From the NCBI GenBank assembly GCA_964291445.2, contig OZ219863.1, positions 434,001-498,000 on the forward strand: a stretch of DNA of 64,000 bases, in the 5' to 3' direction. Below are positions 33,528 through 41,676 of this stretch, piece after piece. The stretch's first letter is position 1; each line of letters opens with the position of its first letter. The notes beneath the pieces are model-generated. The model did no database searches. It saw nothing but the letters and a program-made list of their open reading frames with translations, and was not told the DNA's origin. Position numbers and translations under genes: made by a program. This DNA is from JAPOXR01 sp964291445 (GTDB lineage Bacteria > Pseudomonadota > Alphaproteobacteria > Rhodobacterales > Rhodobacteraceae).

Positions 33528-34379
33528 ATGAAGACAGGTTGGAAAAACACGCTGGCCACGGCAGGATTGGCGGGAGCGGTTGCGATGGGATCGCTGGCCG
33601 CCCATGCACAAGGCCTCATGGACCAGGCCATGGGCGACGGGCTGAACGTCGCTTTCTACAATTTCAAGCCATATGCCTATACAGACGATGATGGGGTCCT
33701 GACCGGCACCGATGTCGATACGCTGAATGCGGTGCTCGAGCGGCTGGGCGGCGGCATTGCCGATGCCAAGGCAATCGAGTGGGGTGCCCTCATCCCGGGC
33801 GTCAAGTCGGAGCGTTTTGATGTCGTTGCCGCCGGCATGTTCGTGACACCGAAGCGCTGCGCCGAAGTCCGGTTCTCGGAGCCGACCTTCGGGATCCAGC
33901 AATCGCTGATCGTCATGAAGGGCAATCCGCACGACGTCACCGACTATGATTCGATTGCAGAGAAGGGACTGACTGTCGCCGTGATTTCAGGTGCCGCCCA
34001 GGGCACCTATGCCCGGGATTCAGGCGTCGAGGAGGACAACATCATGCAGATTCCCGACAACCCGACCGCCATTGCCGCATTGCGGGCTGACAGGGCGCAA
34101 ATCTATGCGCTGTCCGTGCCCGGAAGCCGTGAAGTGGTGAACGGGGTGCCGGAGCAGGATCTGGAGATGGTCCCGGCATTCAACATGGTGGCAGGAAAGG
34201 TGGCGATGCCGCACGGCGCGTTCGCGTTCCGCAAGGACGATGGCGACTTTGTTGATGCGTTCAACGAGGAGTTGACCGCCTTTATCGGTTCACCGGAACA
34301 CCTGGCCATCTTCGAGAAGCACGGGATGATGGCAGACGAGTTGCCTTCGCAAAACACCGCCGATCTGTGTGAAGGCTGA
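33528..34379 (+). CDS. ehuB: EhuB-like ABC substrate-binding protein (polar amino acid family)
   Basis: A 283-residue periplasmic binding protein with signal peptide (ending AAHAQ). The stretch EWGALIPGVKSERFDVVAAGMFVTPKRCAEVRFSEP lines up closely with the ectoine-binding protein EhuB of Sinorhizobium. Residues at the positions I recall for its ligand cage stay aromatic here (Tyr49, Trp85, Phe105), and Arg110 is kept; an acidic cage residue appears replaced. The Shine-Dalgarno is AAAGGAG 8 nt ahead. A hairpin follows (34401-34432). Ligand is probably ectoine, hydroxyectoine or a similar compact zwitterion; this is inference. Confidence 0.75.
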   Translation: MKTGWKNTLATAGLAGAVAMGSLAAHAQGLMDQAMGDGLNVAFYNFKPYAYTDDDGVLTGTDVDTLNAVLERLGGGIADAKAIEWGALIPGVKSERFDVVAAGMFVTPKRCAEVRFSEPTFGIQQSLIVMKGNPHDVTDYDSIAEKGLTVAVISGAAQGTYARDSGVEEDNIMQIPDNPTAIAALRADRAQIYALSVPGSREVVNGVPEQDLEMVPAFNMVAGKVAMPHGAFAFRKDDGDFVDAFNEELTAFIGSPEHLAIFEKHGMMADELPSQNTADLCEG

Positions 34380-34400
34380 CCGGCCAGTTCCGAAAGAATC

Positions 34401-34432
34401 GCCGGCGCTGCCATCCCGGTAGCAGCGCCGGC
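34401..34432. terminator. Hairpin between binding-protein and sulfatase genes
   Basis: Stem GCCGGCGCTGC / GCAGCGCCGGC (11 bp) with a 10-nt loop, 21 bases after the binding-protein stop. No T-tract; probably keeps binding-protein mRNA more abundant than the downstream operon. Confidence 0.55.
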
Positions 34433-34493
34433 CGTTGGCCTGCGAATCCGCCGGGGCAATCACCCAGTCGAACGGGACGGGGACCGACCGGAC

Positions 34494-36026
34494 ATGACCG
34501 AGCGTTCAAACATCCTCTTCCTGATGATTGATCAGCAGGCGGCGTCGGCATTGTCGGCCTATGGCGGCAAGACCGCCAGGACACCGAATATCCAGCGGAT
34601 TGCCGAGCGGGGCGTGGTGTTCGACAACGCCTACACGAACTTTCCGGTCTGCGCGCCGTCCAGGTGCTCGATGATGAGCGGTCAACTCGCCACCAGGATC
34701 GAGTGCTACGACAATGCGTCGGAGTTTCGTGCCACCATTCCGACGCTGGCGCACTATCTGCGACTGCTGGGCTACCAGACGACGCTCTGTGGCAAGATGC
34801 ATTTTATCGGACCGGACCAGTTACATGGCTTCGAGGAACGCCTGACCCCCGAGATCTACTCCGCCGACATCCGGACGCTGCCGCAATGGGAGGGCGTGGA
34901 TGATGATTTTGCCACCGACGCGCACAAGGCGCTGGTCGAGGCTGGCCCGGTTCCGAGGACGGTCCAGATGGACTACGACGAGGAGGTGGGATTCCACGCC
35001 GAACAGAAGCTGTTCGATCTGGCCAGGAGCGAGGATTCCCGCAACTTCTTCCTGACGGTTTCCTTTACCCATCCGCATGAGCCGTTCCTCTGCACGCAAT
35101 CCTGCTGGGACATGTACTCGGATGACGAGATCGAACTGCCGACCGTGGGGCTGCTCGAAGAAAGCCGGATCGATGAACACAGCAGGAGGATTTACCGCCA
35201 TTACAATCTCACCTCGCCGGAGATCACCGAACAGCATGTCCGCAATGCCCGCCGCGCCTATTACGGCTCGATGTCCTACATCGACGCCATGATCGGCCGG
35301 GTGCTGAACGCTCTCGAGCTGGCAGGTTTTGCCGACAACACGACCATCATCCTGACCTCCGATCACGGGGAGATGCTCGGTGAGCGCGGCATGTGGTTCA
35401 AGAAGGTGTTCTTCCAGGACTCCGTCCGGGTTCCGCTGATCCTCGCCGGACCGGAACATTCACCGCGGCGTGTCCGGGAGAACGTGTCGCTGGTCGATCT
35501 GCTGCCAACCTTCCTGGACATTGCCGACCAGTCGGGTTCACTTGAACCGGTCGAGCCGATCGCCGGGCGCAGCATCATCCCGCTGGCATCGGGAGATGCA
35601 CGGGGCTGGCCTGATGTCGTGTTCAGCGAAATGACCTGCGAGGGGGTGGTCGAGCCCGTCATGATGGTCAAGCAAGGTCCGTACAAATACATCTATTCCT
35701 CCTCCACCGAACCGCTTCTCTTCGATCTCGACGCCGACCCGCTCGAGATGGTCAACCTGGCCGGGCAAACCCGAACGGCCGAACAGGAATCGGCGTTGCG
35801 GGGATTGGCAGACGAGGCCTGGGGTGATCTGACGGAGTTGCGGGCCAGGATCGTCCGGAACCAGAAGACCCGGCTCCTGGTCAGGGAAGCGCTTGAACAG
35901 GGAGAGGTCTTCTCCTGGGACGATCCGCACACGCCGACGGGCGGTCGCTACATGCGCCGGGGCAATGGCTACACCTCCTGGTGCTACAGCGGCGTCGACG
36001 GCCTTCGGGCCGGCAGGCAGGAATAG
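34494..36026 (+). CDS. betC: Choline-sulfatase (BetC type)
   Basis: A 510-residue sulfatase, the usual BetC length. The formylglycine signature CAPSR is at 53-57, with NILFLMIDQQAASALSAYGG and HFIGPDQLHGFEERLTPEIY matching choline-sulfatases closely. The late SDHGEMLGERGMWFKKVFFQDSVRVPLI motif holds the remaining metal and sulfate residues. No signal peptide, consistent with a cytoplasmic enzyme that cleaves choline-O-sulfate to choline and sulfate. Unusually it sits between the binding protein and the permeases of the Ehu-like importer rather than in a betIBA cluster; a BetA-like GMC enzyme is encoded 5 kb away in the divergent unit. Confidence 0.87.
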   Translation: MTERSNILFLMIDQQAASALSAYGGKTARTPNIQRIAERGVVFDNAYTNFPVCAPSRCSMMSGQLATRIECYDNASEFRATIPTLAHYLRLLGYQTTLCGKMHFIGPDQLHGFEERLTPEIYSADIRTLPQWEGVDDDFATDAHKALVEAGPVPRTVQMDYDEEVGFHAEQKLFDLARSEDSRNFFLTVSFTHPHEPFLCTQSCWDMYSDDEIELPTVGLLEESRIDEHSRRIYRHYNLTSPEITEQHVRNARRAYYGSMSYIDAMIGRVLNALELAGFADNTTIILTSDHGEMLGERGMWFKKVFFQDSVRVPLILAGPEHSPRRVRENVSLVDLLPTFLDIADQSGSLEPVEPIAGRSIIPLASGDARGWPDVVFSEMTCEGVVEPVMMVKQGPYKYIYSSSTEPLLFDLDADPLEMVNLAGQTRTAEQESALRGLADEAWGDLTELRARIVRNQKTRLLVREALEQGEVFSWDDPHTPTGGRYMRRGNGYTSWCYSGVDGLRAGRQE

Positions 36027-36032
36027 GTTGCA

Positions 36033-36052
36033 GCCCCGGCCGTGGCCGGGGC
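36033..36052. terminator. Hairpin after the sulfatase gene
   Basis: Stem GCCCCGGCC / GGCCGGGGC with a 2-nt spacer and further GTTG/CAAC pairing outside, 6 bases after the sulfatase stop. It lies just before the first permease gene and may modulate read-through. Confidence 0.45.
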
Positions 36053-36097
36053 AACATGCATGCGCCAAATCCGGTCATGGGGAGGGAGTCGTCCGAG

Positions 36098-36817
36098 GTG
36101 ACACGTATTGCAGCCGTGCTGGCCCTCTCCGGGTTTCTCTTCGGACTCAGCTTCGCGACATTTTCCGAGATGCGGGTGTTTCTGCCGGCATTGCTGCGCG
36201 GTGCCGTGGTCACGGTACAGATCTCCGTGCTCTCGGCGCTGCTCTTCATTGTCATGTCTTTTGTCGCCGGCATCGCCAAGGACAGTGCGATTGCCGCCAT
36301 CCGCTGGATCGCGATCGCGTATATCGAGGTGTTCCGTGGAACCTCCCTGCTTGTGCAACTGTTCTGGCTGTATTTCGTCCTTCCCGAATTTGGCATCGTG
36401 CTGACGCCAATGATGGCCGGCATTCTGGGCATCGGCCTCAATTTCGGCGCCTATGGGGCAGAAATCGTCCGCGGCTCGATGGCGGCGGTTCCGAGGGGCC
36501 AGTTCGAGGCATCGATCGCGTTGAACCTGACCGACTGGAGGCGACTGACACGGATCGAGATACCCCAGGCGATCATGGTTATGACGCCGGGAATGACGAA
36601 CCTGACCATCGAACTGATCAAGGCGACCTCGCTGGTGTCGGCGGTCACGCTTGTCGACATCACCTATGCCGCGGCCCAACAGAATCAGCTTCACTACAGG
36701 ACGCTCGAGATCTTTGCCGTGACCGTCATGCTCTACTATTGCCTCGCCCAGTTCGTCCGGCTTGGCGGCAGCGCACTCGAAGACCGGTTCACCAGGCATT
36801 TGGATCGGGGGCACTGA
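36098..36817 (+). CDS. ehuC: EhuC-like ABC permease (polar amino acid type)
   Basis: A 239-residue inner-membrane permease of the HisMQ family with about five helices. The conserved EAA-loop region is EIVRGSMAAVPRGQFEASIALNLTDW, and FRGTSLLVQLFWLYFVLPEFGI is the typical preceding segment. Start choice: GTG at 36098 has GGAGGGAG nine bases upstream and begins at the first helix; ATGs at 36056 and 36077 are in frame but poorly supported. The second permease follows after 3 bases. Confidence 0.82.
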   Translation: MTRIAAVLALSGFLFGLSFATFSEMRVFLPALLRGAVVTVQISVLSALLFIVMSFVAGIAKDSAIAAIRWIAIAYIEVFRGTSLLVQLFWLYFVLPEFGIVLTPMMAGILGIGLNFGAYGAEIVRGSMAAVPRGQFEASIALNLTDWRRLTRIEIPQAIMVMTPGMTNLTIELIKATSLVSAVTLVDITYAAAQQNQLHYRTLEIFAVTVMLYYCLAQFVRLGGSALEDRFTRHLDRGH

Positions 36818-36820
36818 CCC

Positions 36821-37486
36821 ATGGACTGGCGCTGGGACTTCACCTTTGACGTTGTCATTCCGCGGCTCTGGGATGCGGCCGGCATCACGGTCTATGCAAC
36901 CGTCGTGTCATTCCTGTTTGCGCTCGTCGGCGGCCTGATCCTCATGCTCCTGAAGATGTCGAGGAACCCGGTCGTGTCGAAGGTGGTGACCGAGTTCATC
37001 GAGGTGATCAGGGCGACGCCGCTCCTGGTTCAGATCTTCTTCATGTTCTTCCTGTTGCCGGAAGTGGGAATCGTGCTGCCGCCGCTGACTTCGGGAATTA
37101 TCGCCATTGCGCTCTACAATTCCACCCTCTGCGCCGAGGTCTACCGGGCCGGCTTGCAGGCGGTTCCGCGCGGCCAGTGGGAAGCGTCCACGGCACTCAA
37201 TCTTTCGACCTTTTCCGCCTTCAGGCGGATCATACTGCCGCAATCCCTGCCGCCGATCGTGCCTGCCCTCGGAAACTACCTGATCGCGATATTCAAGGAA
37301 ACGCCCTTGCTTTCATTCGTGGCCGTGGGTGAGATCATGCACGAATCGAAGCTGATCGGTTCGGAATACTACCGGTTCACCGAAGCCGTCACCATCACGG
37401 GCGTGTTCTTCCTCGTCATGAGCCTGGTTTCCGCCCAGCTGGTCCGCATCGTCGAGGTCAGGCTCAAGAGGAGCATTCTGAAGTGA
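36821..37486 (+). CDS. ehuD: EhuD-like ABC permease (polar amino acid type)
   Basis: A 221-residue HisMQ-family permease, partner of the one just upstream. MDWRWDFTFDVVIPRLWDAAGITVYAT is an EhuD-like opening; VIRATPLLVQIFFMFFLLPEVGI and EVYRAGLQAVPRGQWEASTALNLSTF are the permease signatures. Its stop codon TGA lies in the sequence GTGA, whose GTG opens the first of two tiny frames leading to the ATPase gene. Confidence 0.87.
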   Translation: MDWRWDFTFDVVIPRLWDAAGITVYATVVSFLFALVGGLILMLLKMSRNPVVSKVVTEFIEVIRATPLLVQIFFMFFLLPEVGIVLPPLTSGIIAIALYNSTLCAEVYRAGLQAVPRGQWEASTALNLSTFSAFRRIILPQSLPPIVPALGNYLIAIFKETPLLSFVAVGEIMHESKLIGSEYYRFTEAVTITGVFFLVMSLVSAQLVRIVEVRLKRSILK

Positions 37487-37566
37487 ACGACTCGAGGATA
37501 GAGTCAGAGGAGCAGCAGGAACTTGGCGACCCGCAGATCATGCTCGCGAGGAGTAGCCTGACGTGA
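37483..37566 (+). CDS. Tiny coupled frame 1 (27 codons)
   Basis: Starts at GTG inside the permease stop (GTGA), ends at a TGA that overlaps the next GTG. The Shine-Dalgarno GAGGAG is nine bases upstream. The product (VNDSRIESEEQQELGDPQ and nine more) contains two decayed copies of the VSDPRIM-like repeat peptide. It may serve only to pass ribosomes on to the ATPase gene; no homologue recognised. Confidence 0.35.
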   Translation: MNDSRIESEEQQELGDPQIMLARSSLT

Positions 37567-37607
37567 GCGACCCGAGGATCATGCCCAGGAGGAGCGTCCC
37601 GACGTGA
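37563..37607 (+). CDS. Tiny coupled frame 2 (14 codons)
   Basis: GTG at 37563 with GAGGAG nine bases ahead; encodes VSDPRIMPRRSVPT and stops at a TGA that overlaps the GTG start of the ATPase gene. Its first residues resemble those of the ATPase itself (SNPKI), indicating origin by duplication of that gene's start. Confidence 0.35.
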   Translation: MSDPRIMPRRSVPT

Positions 37608-38380
37608 GCAATCCGAAGATCAGGTTTGAAAACGTCCTGAAGGTCTATGGCAGCCTCAAGGTCCTTGAGGGGCTGAAGTTTCACGTGGATGAAAGCGAAG
37701 TCGTCGCCATCATCGGGCCGTCCGGGTCGGGCAAGACCACGGTCCTGCGGGTATTGATGACCCTTGAAGGCATCCAGGACGGCATCATTTTCGTCGATGG
37801 CGAGCCGCTGAACCTGATGCGACAGAACGGGCAGCTTGTTCCGGCAAGCAAGTCATACATCAGGGGCATCCGCTCGAAAATCGGCATGGTGTTCCAGAAC
37901 TTCAATCTCTTTCCCCACATGACCGCGCTCGAGAACTGCATAGAGGCGCCGGTGCAATCCAAGGGGCTGCAAAAGGCGCAGGCCATGTCGGAGGCGCTTG
38001 AACTCCTCGACATGGTCGGCCTCGGCGACAAGCGGGACCATTACCCCAGCCAGCTTTCCGGGGGCCAGCAACAACGGGTGGCCATCGCCCGGGCCCTCGC
38101 CATGCGTCCGGAAATCCTGCTGTTTGACGAACCGACCTCCGCACTTGACCCCGAGATGGTCGGCGAGGTGCTGAACGTCATCCGCGACCTGGCAAAATCT
38201 GGCGACTACACGATCCTTCTTGTCACGCACCAGATGGGATTTGCCCGCGAGGTTGCCGACCGCGTGTGCTTCTTCGACGAGGGCAATATCGTGGAAGAGG
38301 GCAAGCCGGACGACATCTTCGGAAACCCGCAGAATGAACGGCTGAAACAGTTCCTGAGCAAGATTCTCGAGGCAACATGA
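37604..38380 (+). CDS. ehuA: EhuA-like ABC ATPase (polar amino acid type)
   Basis: A 258-residue ATPase for the Ehu-like importer. Walker A GPSGSGKTT is at 38-46, signature LSGGQQQRVAIARA, Walker B ILLFDEPTSALDPE. The insert NLMRQNGQLVPASKSYIRGIRSKIGMVFQ contains the NG-LVPA segment characteristic of EhuA proteins and absent from most HisP-like ATPases. Start is GTG, reached through a chain of GTGA overlaps in the repeats described above. Its stop overlaps the amidase ATG (ATGA). Confidence 0.85.
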   Translation: MSNPKIRFENVLKVYGSLKVLEGLKFHVDESEVVAIIGPSGSGKTTVLRVLMTLEGIQDGIIFVDGEPLNLMRQNGQLVPASKSYIRGIRSKIGMVFQNFNLFPHMTALENCIEAPVQSKGLQKAQAMSEALELLDMVGLGDKRDHYPSQLSGGQQQRVAIARALAMRPEILLFDEPTSALDPEMVGEVLNVIRDLAKSGDYTILLVTHQMGFAREVADRVCFFDEGNIVEEGKPDDIFGNPQNERLKQFLSKILEAT

Positions 38381-39837
38381 TTGCGAGCCCGACAATTGCC
38401 AGGAGTGCGGGAACGGGGACCATCTACGCTGATGCGACACGGCTGCAGGCGGCGCTCCGGAACGGGGAGACCACCGCCAGGGACGCACTTGAATCGTGTT
38501 TTGAACGAGTTTCCCGGCTCGATGGCGACATCAACGCCATCATCTACCAGGAACAAGATACGGCCCGGGATGCAGCCGACAACTGCGACCGGCTGCAGCG
38601 CGCCGGCCACGAACTGGGGCCACTGCACGGGGTTCCTGTCACCATAAAGGAGTGCTTCGACTGGAAAGGCAGGCCGACGCATTGGGGCGATCCCGATCGC
38701 CAGGGACATGTCAAGGACGCCAGTTCGGTCGTCGTGGAACGTCTGGAGCAGGCCGGGGCCGTGATCTTCGGCAAGACCAACATCCCGGCCTATCTGGGTG
38801 ATTGGGAGACCTGGAATCCGCTCTGCGGGAGCACCCGCAACCCGCATGATTGCCGGCACGGCGCCGGCGGCTCATCGGGTGGGTCTGCGGCAGCGGTGGC
38901 GTCCGGCATGAGTTACGCCGACATCGGCAGCGATCTTGGTGGGTCGATTCGACTGCCAGCGCATTATTGCGGCGCCTTTGGGCTCAAGCCGTCCTGGGGC
39001 CTGGTTTCGATGCGCGGGCACAGCCCGCTCGGCGAGGCCAGGGAGCCGGATATCGGTGTGGCCGGGCCGATCACGCGATCGGCACGCGATGCGGCGGCGT
39101 TCCTGAAGGTGCTGATCGGGCCGGCATCGCCAGCATCCGCCTGGCAGGTCCGATTGGGGAGCCACCGCCCGAAACGGCTGCAAGACCTGAAATTCGCGGT
39201 GCTGCTGGAACACGAGCTGTGCCCGGTTGATTCCGGCTACCTGGACCGGATGAACCGCTTCGCCGGCGACCTTGCACAAGCCGGCACGACCATCATTCGC
39301 AATGCCGTGCCGGCAATCGACCTTGCCAGGCACACCGAGATCATGAATCTCCTGGTTCGGGCAGAAACGTCGACGAGACCGTCGCTCGACCCCGCACCGA
39401 CCTCATCGGGGGATGCCCGCACGGACGGTGACAGGGCAGGCGCCAGGCCGGGTGCCGAAGGGGCAGACCTTTCGCACCGCGAGTGGCTCGTATTGCAGGA
39501 GGAGCGCCTTTCACTGACCAGGGAATGGGACAGGTTCTTTGAGGAGTACGATCTGCTCATCTGCCCGTCGGGGGTAAGGACGGCCCCGCCCTTCGAGATG
39601 GCAGATGGTGCACGCGCACGAACGGTCGAGGTCAATGGCACACGGCGCCCTGTCGTGGAGCAGCATATGTGGTTCGGCCTTGCCAGCCTTCCCGGCAATC
39701 CAGCGATGAGCGTGCCGTTGGGGATACCGGATGGCGAGATGCCGGCCGGCGTTCAACTCGTCACACGAAAATACTCGGACCTGGTGTTGTGCAGCATTGC
39801 CGACCGGATTCAGCTCCTGGCGACGTCGGCATTTTAG
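38377..39837 (+). CDS. Amidase signature family hydrolase
   Basis: A 486-residue amidase. The Ser-cisSer-Lys triad is visible: Lys91 in VTIKECFDW, the cis-Ser in HGAGGSSGGSAAAVA (about 166) and the nucleophile Ser190 in GSDLGGSIRLPA. Length and the late PAGVQLVTRKYSD segment fit the family. A hydrophilic, Asp/Arg-rich insert around 345-365 (PTSSGDARTDGDRAGARPG) is unusual. It is translationally coupled to the ATPase (ATGA) and followed by the regulator after 14 bases. It would release a carboxylate and amine or ammonia from the imported compound or an intermediate. Confidence 0.9.
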   Translation: MIASPTIARSAGTGTIYADATRLQAALRNGETTARDALESCFERVSRLDGDINAIIYQEQDTARDAADNCDRLQRAGHELGPLHGVPVTIKECFDWKGRPTHWGDPDRQGHVKDASSVVVERLEQAGAVIFGKTNIPAYLGDWETWNPLCGSTRNPHDCRHGAGGSSGGSAAAVASGMSYADIGSDLGGSIRLPAHYCGAFGLKPSWGLVSMRGHSPLGEAREPDIGVAGPITRSARDAAAFLKVLIGPASPASAWQVRLGSHRPKRLQDLKFAVLLEHELCPVDSGYLDRMNRFAGDLAQAGTTIIRNAVPAIDLARHTEIMNLLVRAETSTRPSLDPAPTSSGDARTDGDRAGARPGAEGADLSHREWLVLQEERLSLTREWDRFFEEYDLLICPSGVRTAPPFEMADGARARTVEVNGTRRPVVEQHMWFGLASLPGNPAMSVPLGIPDGEMPAGVQLVTRKYSDLVLCSIADRIQLLATSAF

Positions 39838-39851
39838 GGGCGGAGCGCGGC

Positions 39852-40502
39852 ATGGCGGAAACACTGGTCAAATACGGCGATGGACCGCGGGCCATCTATG
39901 AAGAGATCAAGCAGCGCATCATCGCCGGGGAACTGAAGGGCGGAAGCGAGCTCAAGATCATGCCGCTTGCCGACGAACTCGGCGTCAGCATCGTTCCGGT
40001 CCGCGAAGCATTCCGAATCCTTGCTGCCGAAGACCTGATCATACTGCGAGCCCGACGCAGCCCGATTGTCGCCGATATCTGCGACAGTGACCTGGTGGAA
40101 ATCAACAGCATCCGCGGCGCATTGGAGCCCATGGTGCTGCGGGACGCCGTGCCGCATCATACACCGGACTCGCTCGCGGCCTGCGAGTCGCTGCTGGAAA
40201 GGGATCGCCGGTGCAGCGACCTTTGGGAAAAGGTTGAACTGAACGAGCAGATTCACCTGGCCCTGCTGGCACCGTCCACCTACGGGCGAGCCAAGTCGAT
40301 CATCTCGGAACAATATGTCGGCCTGGCCCGGCTTGCCCACTACATGGTCGTCAATGACCCGGACCTCGTTGATCCGCACCACCGGGAACACGAGGCAATT
40401 CTTGCCGCGATCAAGGCCATGGATACGAACCTCGCGGTGAGACTCATGGGCGAACACATCGACCGCGCCACCGAACGTGCGAAAAACACCAAACCAACCT
40501 GA
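39852..40502 (+). CDS. GntR family transcriptional regulator, FCD subfamily
   Basis: A 216-residue regulator. The winged helix-turn-helix is IYEEIKQRIIAGELKGGSELKIMPLADELGVSIVPVREAFRILAAEDLI (about 16-65), followed by an all-helical FCD ligand domain with the metal/ligand His residues in HHREHEAILAAI and MGEHIDRA. The ATG at 39852 starts the HTH-proximal helix; an upstream frame is unsupported. As last gene of the plus-strand operon it probably controls both divergent units, and the palindromes at 32228-32261 are the best operator candidates. Confidence 0.9.
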   Translation: MAETLVKYGDGPRAIYEEIKQRIIAGELKGGSELKIMPLADELGVSIVPVREAFRILAAEDLIILRARRSPIVADICDSDLVEINSIRGALEPMVLRDAVPHHTPDSLAACESLLERDRRCSDLWEKVELNEQIHLALLAPSTYGRAKSIISEQYVGLARLAHYMVVNDPDLVDPHHREHEAILAAIKAMDTNLAVRLMGEHIDRATERAKNTKPT

Positions 40503-40864
40503 TGGCGACCGATCATCATGCCGTATCCCGGCCATGTTGTTGCGTGTAATCGGCCCTGACACCTCGCATTCTGTATCCGTGAAGTTTGTGAACAACCAAA
40601 GGGAGGTCGGCATTGGCGCGAAGATCGTGATCTCGCGCATTGACAACACATCGAAGGAGATACGGCGATTGGCAGTGAGGCAGAAGCTCCGGGACTGCCG
40701 CAACGTCGCGGTACAGAGATTGGAATTTCACGGCGGGCCCATTCGCAAGATAACTCCGCCGTCTGAAGGTGCTGGCACTCCACATTGCGATTGCACCGGG
40801 TGACGGTAGCCTGTTCGGTCGCCATCAGGTCTCACTTCCAGGATCGAAGTCGTAGACTCCCCGA
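40503..40864. other. Intergenic, no gene seen
   Basis: About 360 bases between the GntR gene and the convergent Fic toxin gene. Open frames on both strands lack start signals and motifs. Nothing assigned. Confidence 0.45.
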
Positions 40865-41431
40865 TCATCCGAGCATCTGAAGGATGTAGCGAGTCATTGC
40901 AGCATGATCGCCCGCGTTGGACCGGCGAGAGGCATCCAGCCAGGCGGCAGAATCGATCTGCGCGAGGTCGATGTCATGTCCGGAGTGCGCAGCAAGCTGT
41001 CTCAGAAACTGGAGTTGCGTGCGCCCATTGCCCTCGCGAAACGGATGAACATGGTTGAGATCTCCCATCACCGGACCGGCACCCTCGGCGAATTCGCCTG
41101 GTCCTGATCCTCGGAAATATCCAGCTGACACGATGCGGTGGTGAATGTCTGCCATGCCTGTAGAGATATACCGCGTCGGCTGAAACCAGCTTTCACCCTT
41201 GGAAATCTCCACCGTACGGATCTCACCCGCCCACGCATGGATGTCCTGGAACAGATGACGGTGGATCGCTGTCAAATGAGCAAGATCAAAGTCGCCGGTC
41301 GGCACGGGACCAACAACACGCATGGCGACAACCTGACGCTCCAACACCTCCAACATGGCGGCGTCCCGAATGTTCAGCTTGTTGCGGAGAACACTGTAGT
41401 CAGGCGGATAGCAGTAATCGCGGTCGCTCAT
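40865..41431 (-). CDS. Fic toxin (class I, VbhT/FicT-like)
   Basis: A 188-residue Fic-domain protein. The catalytic loop HPFREGNGR is at 129-137 with His129; IHRHLFQDIHAWAGEIRTVEISKGESWF is the usual N-terminal flap region of class I Fic toxins. It lacks an internal inhibitory helix, which is supplied by the small protein encoded just upstream (4-base ATGA overlap). Likely AMPylates a cellular target such as a topoisomerase; that assignment is from family knowledge only. Confidence 0.9.
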   Translation of the reverse strand: MSDRDYCYPPDYSVLRNKLNIRDAAMLEVLERQVVAMRVVGPVPTGDFDLAHLTAIHRHLFQDIHAWAGEIRTVEISKGESWFQPTRYISTGMADIHHRIVSAGYFRGSGPGEFAEGAGPVMGDLNHVHPFREGNGRTQLQFLRQLAAHSGHDIDLAQIDSAAWLDASRRSNAGDHAAMTRYILQMLG

Positions 41432-41646
41432 ACCGCCGTGGCAGCAGGGTGCAGTTCCTTGAACCGGCGGATGATATGGGCGCGACACCTTTCGGGCGAC
41501 CAACCCTCTCGCTCAAACATCTCGAGCATTGCGATTTCATCAGCCGACAGGGGATTGCCCTCGATCACCTGCAAGTTGATGGCCTCGGCCAGGCGGTTGT
41601 TCGTGGCTGCCATCTCGGGAGCGGAATTGTGCGTCTTTCCGGGCAT
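41428..41646 (-). CDS. VbhA-like antitoxin of the Fic toxin
   Basis: A 72-residue helical protein. The segment AEAINLQVIEGNPLSADEIAMLEMFEREGWSPERC matches VbhA-type antitoxins, in which a helix carrying the E-G of the (S/T)xxxE(G/N) motif plugs the Fic active site. Here the E-G (in VIEG) is present but the usual Ser/Thr four residues before the Glu is Leu. The gene overlaps the toxin start by 4 bases. A dyad at 41677-41698 lies just upstream. Confidence 0.8.
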   Translation of the reverse strand: MPGKTHNSAPEMAATNNRLAEAINLQVIEGNPLSADEIAMLEMFEREGWSPERCRAHIIRRFKELHPAATAV

Positions 41647-41676
41647 GACATGAGTCTAGCATGCCCGGCTGGCGAA

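Larger units (their letters stand above)
37468..37610 (+). repeat. Four tandem 39-41-nt repeats of a translation-initiation region
   Basis: The unit is GAGGAG-N9-GTGA followed by a GCGACCCGAGGATCATG-like stretch. GAGGAG occurs at 37468, 37507, 37548 and 37589 (steps of 39, 41, 41). In units 1, 3 and 4 a GTGA follows at the same spacing; unit 2 has lost it (TTGG). The last unit supplies the ribosome site and start of the ATPase gene. Confidence 0.8.

Noticed and set aside
37483..37607. CRISPR-like array reading of the 39-41-nt repeats
   Set aside because: Only four degenerate units without spacers; each unit contains a ribosome-binding site and start codon, which explains the periodicity.
40516..40785. 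89-codon minus-strand frame after the GntR gene
   Set aside because: Looked briefly like a transposase fragment, but no conserved motif or start signal could be supported.
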